Shown one piece after another: positions 1 through 5,036 of a stretch of 5,036 nt of DNA. This DNA is from an uncultured Thiomonas sp. (GTDB taxonomy: Bacteria > Pseudomonadota > Gammaproteobacteria > Burkholderiales > Burkholderiaceae_C): contig CALBRU010000344.1 of NCBI GenBank assembly GCA_937927695.1, positions 1 to 5,036 on the forward strand, written 5' to 3'. Numbering within the stretch: the stretch's first letter is position 1; every line of letters begins with the position of its first letter. Below the pieces are notes generated by a model. It made no database searches. It was not told the DNA's origin and saw nothing but the letters and a program-made list of their open reading frames with translations. The position numbers and the translations under genes are program-made.

Positions 1-947
1 CGGCAGGTGACGCGGTTGCCGGTCCAGTTGTGGAAGTATTCGTGGGCGACGACGCTCTCGATGCCGTCATAGTCGGCATCGGTGGCAGTGGCCGGGTTGG
101 CCAGCACATACTTGGTGTTGAAAATGTTGAGGCCCTTGTTCTCCATGGCCCCCATATTGAAGTCGCTCACCGCCACGATCATGAAACGATCCAGATCGAG
201 GCTCAGGCCGAAGCGCTGTTCGTCCCACGCGATGGCCTTGATCAGCGACTCCATCGCGTGCTCGGTCTTGTCGAGATCGCCCGCACGAACATAGACCTGC
301 AGCAGATGGGTCTTGCCCGATGCCGAGCGCACGGTCTGTTCGCGGCACACCAGATTGCCGCCGACCAGGGCGAACAGATAGCAGGGCTTGGGAAACGGAT
401 CGTCCCACACCGCTTCATGGCGGCCGCCGTCCAGGTCGGCCTGCGACACCAGATTGCCGTTGGACAGCAGCACCGGGTAATGAGCCTTGTCGGCCCGTAG
501 GGTGACGTGAAAGCGGCTCATCACGTCCGGGCGGTCGGGCCAGTAGGTGATGCGACGAAATCCCTCGGCCTCGCACTGGGTGAAGAACGCGCCGCCCGAC
601 ATGTAGAGCCCCGCCAACTGGGTGTTGGCTTGGGGGACGTTGATGGTTTCGATTTCCAGCGTGAACGCGGCGGGCAGCTTGTCGAGCACCAGGGTGTTGC
701 CGTCCTGGCGGAAGGCGACGAATTCGCCATTGACCTTCAGGGTCAGCAGGGTGATGTCTTCACCGTCGAGCACCAGCGGGGCGGACTCGGCTGCACCTTC
801 AAGGCGACGCACCGCCATGCGGCTGTGCACGCGGGTCTTGGCGGGGTCGAGATCGAAGCGCAGGTGCACGCTGTCGATGGCGTAGGACGGCGGGGTGTAC
901 TCCGCCAGGCGGGTGATGCGGGCAGGCGTGTCGGGTTTGGCGGTCAT
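1..947 (-). CDS. pepN: Aminopeptidase N, M1 family zinc metallopeptidase (N-terminal part; 3' end outside window)
   Basis: PepN is a cytosolic enzyme that removes N-terminal amino acids from peptides, late in protein turnover. The reverse complement reads open from ATG at 947 to the window edge, 315 full codons with no stop. The start MTAKPDTPARITRLAEY fits the family N-terminus. Residues 1-200 are the beta-rich N-terminal domain, with TQCEAEGF at 123-130; Gln124 and Glu126 match the residues that hold the substrate amino group. The catalytic domain follows, with the GAMEN exopeptidase motif at 266-270 and the HEYFH zinc motif at 302-306, then NWTGNRVTC. The third zinc ligand, a Glu expected near residue 325, lies just outside. 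Numbering runs about five residues ahead of E. coli PepN (870 residues), so a little over one third is visible. It lies 43 bases after prfB with no terminator between, so co-transcription is likely. I see no good Shine-Dalgarno sequence before the ATG. Nothing suggests a broken gene. Confidence 0.96.
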   Translation of the reverse strand, partial: MTAKPDTPARITRLAEYTPPSYAIDSVHLRFDLDPAKTRVHSRMAVRRLEGAAESAPLVLDGEDITLLTLKVNGEFVAFRQDGNTLVLDKLPAAFTLEIETINVPQANTQLAGLYMSGGAFFTQCEAEGFRRITYWPDRPDVMSRFHVTLRADKAHYPVLLSNGNLVSQADLDGGRHEAVWDDPFPKPCYLFALVGGNLVCREQTVRSASGKTHLLQVYVRAGDLDKTEHAMESLIKAIAWDEQRFGLSLDLDRFMIVAVSDFNMGAMENKGLNIFNTKYVLANPATATDADYDGIESVVAHEYFHNWTGNRVTC

Positions 948-990
948 GGCAGTGCGGAGTTCAGCGGAACAATGGGGCTCAGGTTGAGAT

Positions 991-2095
991 TCAAAGGCCG
1001 GACTTCAGGCTGGCGGTGATGAATTCGTCGAGATCACCGTCGAGCACTTTCTGGGTGTTGGAAATTTCGACGTTGGTACGCAGATCCTTGATGCGGCTCT
1101 GATCGAGCACATAGCTGCGGATCTGGTGGCCCCAGCCCACGTCGCTCTTGGTCGATTCCAGCATCTGCTGCTCAGCCACGCGCTTGCGCATCTCGTGCTC
1201 GTATAGCCGCGAGCGCAGCATCTGCCACGCTTCGGCGCGGTTTTTGTGCTGCGAGCGATCATTCTGGCACTGCACCACGATGCCGGTGGGAATGTGCGTC
1301 AGGCGTACCGCGGAATCGGTCTTGTTGATGTGCTGGCCGCCGGCGCCGCTGGCGCGAAAGGTGTCGGTGCGCACGTCGGCAGGGTTGATGTCGATCTCGA
1401 TCGAGTCGTCCACCTCGGGATAGACGAACACACTGGCGAAGCTGGTGTGGCGTCCGCCGGAGGAGTCGAACGGGCTCTTGCGTACCAAGCGGTGTACGCC
1501 AGTTTCGGTGCGCAACTGGCCATAGGCGTAGTCGCCCTCGATCTTGATGCTGGCGCTGCGGATGCCCGCGACGTCGCCCTCGGTCTCTTCCATCACTTCG
1601 GTCTTGAAGCCCTTGCGTTCGCAGTAGCGCAGGTACTGGCGCAGCAGCATGCTGGCCCAGTCGCAGGCCTCGGTGCCGCCGGCGCCGGCCTGGATGTCGA
1701 TGAAGCAGTTGCTCGGATCGAGCGGGTTGGAGAACATGCGGCGGAACTCGAGCGCCTCGATCTCGGCGGCGGATTTCTCAACATCGGCCTCGATGGACTC
1801 GCAGGTGGCGTCATCGCCTTCCTCGCGCGACATCTCGAACAGCTCGCTGTGATCGGCAAGCGCCGTGGTCAGACTCTCCAGCCCGAGCACCACGGTTTCG
1901 AGCGACTTGCGCTCGCGGCCCAATTCTTGCGCGCGTTTGGGGTCGTTCCAGACCTGCGGGTCTTCGAGCGCTCCCGCAACTTCCATTAGCCGCGACGCCT
2001 TGGCATCGAAGTCAAAGATACCCCCTTAGCGCTTGAACGCGCTGCTGGAGGTCGGTAATTCGGTTGGAGATGGCGTTGAGGCGTTCTGCGTCCAT
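991..2095 (-). CDS. prfB: Peptide chain release factor 2 (RF2), expressed through a programmed +1 frameshift
   Basis: RF2 recognises UGA and UAA in the ribosomal A site and triggers hydrolysis of the finished peptide. Translation starts at ATG 2095 (MDAERLNAISNRITDLQQRV) and runs 27 codons to an in-frame TGA at 2012-2014. A +1 shift continues it from GAC at 2013 to the TGA at 991-993, giving 27 + 340 = 367 residues (E. coli RF2 has 365). Visible hallmarks are the alpha-helical N-terminal domain, the stop-codon-reading tripeptide SPF at 207-209 within RLVRKSPFDSSGGRH, and the catalytic GGQ loop at 252-254 within ASGAGGQHINK. The residue equivalent to E. coli position 246 is Ala. A reading starting at the in-frame ATG at 1986 would lose the first 36 residues and is not the real start. 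Upstream there is only a weak AAGAG at 2100-2104, four bases from the ATG. The gene lies 70 bases after dnaJ. The sequence is closest to betaproteobacterial RF2 from memory. Confidence 0.98.
2011..2026 (-). promoter_or_regulatory. prfB: Programmed +1 ribosomal frameshift site of prfB
   Basis: On the minus strand the site reads AGG GGG TAT CTT TGA C. The parts are an internal Shine-Dalgarno-like AGGGGG (2021-2026), a three-base spacer, the slippery CTT (2015-2017), the in-frame TGA (2012-2014), and a following C that makes TGAC a poor termination context. This arrangement matches the well-studied E. coli prfB site. When RF2 is scarce the ribosome pauses at UGA, the leucyl-tRNA slips from CUU to UUU, and translation resumes at GAC to make full-length RF2. 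When RF2 is plentiful the 27-residue peptide is released. The element is therefore a negative feedback sensor of RF2 activity. Confidence 0.98.
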
Positions 2096-2165
2096 GATGC
2101 TCTTGAGATGACAAAGGGCACTATTTTCGCACCCCTTGCCCCTGCCTTGCACTTTGGTCGTTGGC

Positions 2166-3308
<1,143 letters not shown>

Positions 3309-3313
3309 GGGTT

Positions 3314-3320
3314 CTGCCTT
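3314..3320 (-). promoter_or_regulatory. dnaJ: Probable ribosome binding site of dnaJ (supports the GTG start)
   Basis: The minus strand reads AAGGCAG, then AACCC, then GTG. The AAGG core (3317-3320) ends eight bases before the GTG at 3308, a normal spacing. It is the only Shine-Dalgarno-like match near either candidate dnaJ start, so it favours GTG 3308 over the upstream TTG. Confidence 0.6.
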
Positions 3321-3347
3321 GCGAATCGGTTCAATAACAATGGACAA

Positions 3348-3380
3348 ACGGGAGGGCCGCGCGATTAGCGGCCCTCCCGT
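3348..3380 (-). terminator. GC-rich hairpin between dnaK and dnaJ: partial terminator, attenuator or mRNA-stability element
   Basis: A perfect 13-bp inverted repeat (ACGGGAGGGCCGC at 3348-3360, GCGGCCCTCCCGT at 3368-3380) encloses a 7-base loop. In the dnaK-dnaJ transcript it is followed by TTGTCCATT, so with the last stem base there are only three consecutive U residues. That is short for an efficient intrinsic terminator. It lies 25 bases after the dnaK stop and 39 bases before the dnaJ GTG. A likely reading is a leaky terminator or 3'-end stabiliser that makes dnaK more abundant than dnaJ; this role is inferred. The opposite strand has no T-run after the stem. Confidence 0.7.
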
Positions 3381-3405
3381 CGGGAGACTTCAAGTGTGGA
3401 GATGA

Positions 3406-5036
<1,631 letters not shown>

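Noticed and set aside
30..1019. Two consecutive plus-strand frames (30-500 and 507-1019) opposite pepN
   Set aside because: Antisense shadows. The minus strand translates without a stop into PepN with GAMEN and HEYFH motifs in the right order and spacing.
1246..1989. 247-residue open frame on the plus strand opposite prfB
   Set aside because: Antisense shadow of prfB. The minus strand encodes intact RF2 with SPF and GGQ motifs; the plus product resembles no family I know.
2012..2014. In-frame TGA in prfB as evidence for a pseudogene or sequencing error
   Set aside because: The surrounding bases match the known RF2 frameshift site exactly, and both frames together give a full-length RF2.
2112..2142. 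Possible hairpin in the dnaJ-prfB gap (GGGCA with TGCCC, or CAAGGG with CCCTTTG)
   Set aside because: The stems are five to six pairs with long loops and alternative pairings, and no T-run follows. I do not call a terminator here.
2122..2154. Possible promoter for prfB with GAAAAT as a -10 box
   Set aside because: GAAAAT matches only four of six consensus positions, and I find no convincing -35 box at 16-18 bases upstream.

Overview
The window is about 5.0 kb of GC-rich bacterial chromosome carrying four protein genes. All lie on the minus strand and read right to left: dnaK (5' end outside the window), dnaJ, prfB and pepN (3' end outside the window). Coding density is very high, with gaps of 97, 70 and 43 bases. 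The DnaK and RF2 sequences closely resemble betaproteobacterial (Burkholderiales-like) proteins as I remember them, for example the DnaK stretch GEREMAAGNKLLGEFNLEG and the RF2 stretch EACDWASMLLRQYLRYCERK. I cannot assign a genus without a search.

Right part (3406-5036): DnaK (Hsp70), lacking about the first 106 residues. Next comes a 97-base gap with a perfect 13-bp GC-rich hairpin, then complete dnaJ (2166-3308, probable GTG start). These are partner chaperones: DnaJ delivers unfolded clients to DnaK and stimulates its ATPase. The heat-shock promoter and grpE would lie to the right, outside the window.

Middle (991-2095): prfB, peptide chain release factor 2. It is split into two frames by the classic programmed +1 frameshift site (AGGGGG TAT CTT TGA C). 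The 27-codon first frame and 340-codon second frame give a 367-residue RF2, so prfB is autoregulated by the amount of RF2 itself.

Left part (1-947): the first 315 complete codons of pepN, an M1-family zinc aminopeptidase N. They are intact up to and just beyond the HEYFH zinc motif. I read this gene directly from the reverse complement.

The genes share a theme of protein synthesis and turnover (folding, termination, peptide recycling), but I see no new system here. The most unusual detail is that prfB also ends in CTT TGA, the same slippery dinucleotide codon pair as its frameshift site. A +1 slip there would enter the pepN frame, which stays open across the 43-base gap. The dnaK-dnaJ hairpin, with a competing third arm, is the second point of interest. 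There are no tRNA or rRNA genes, mobile elements, CRISPR arrays or long repeats.
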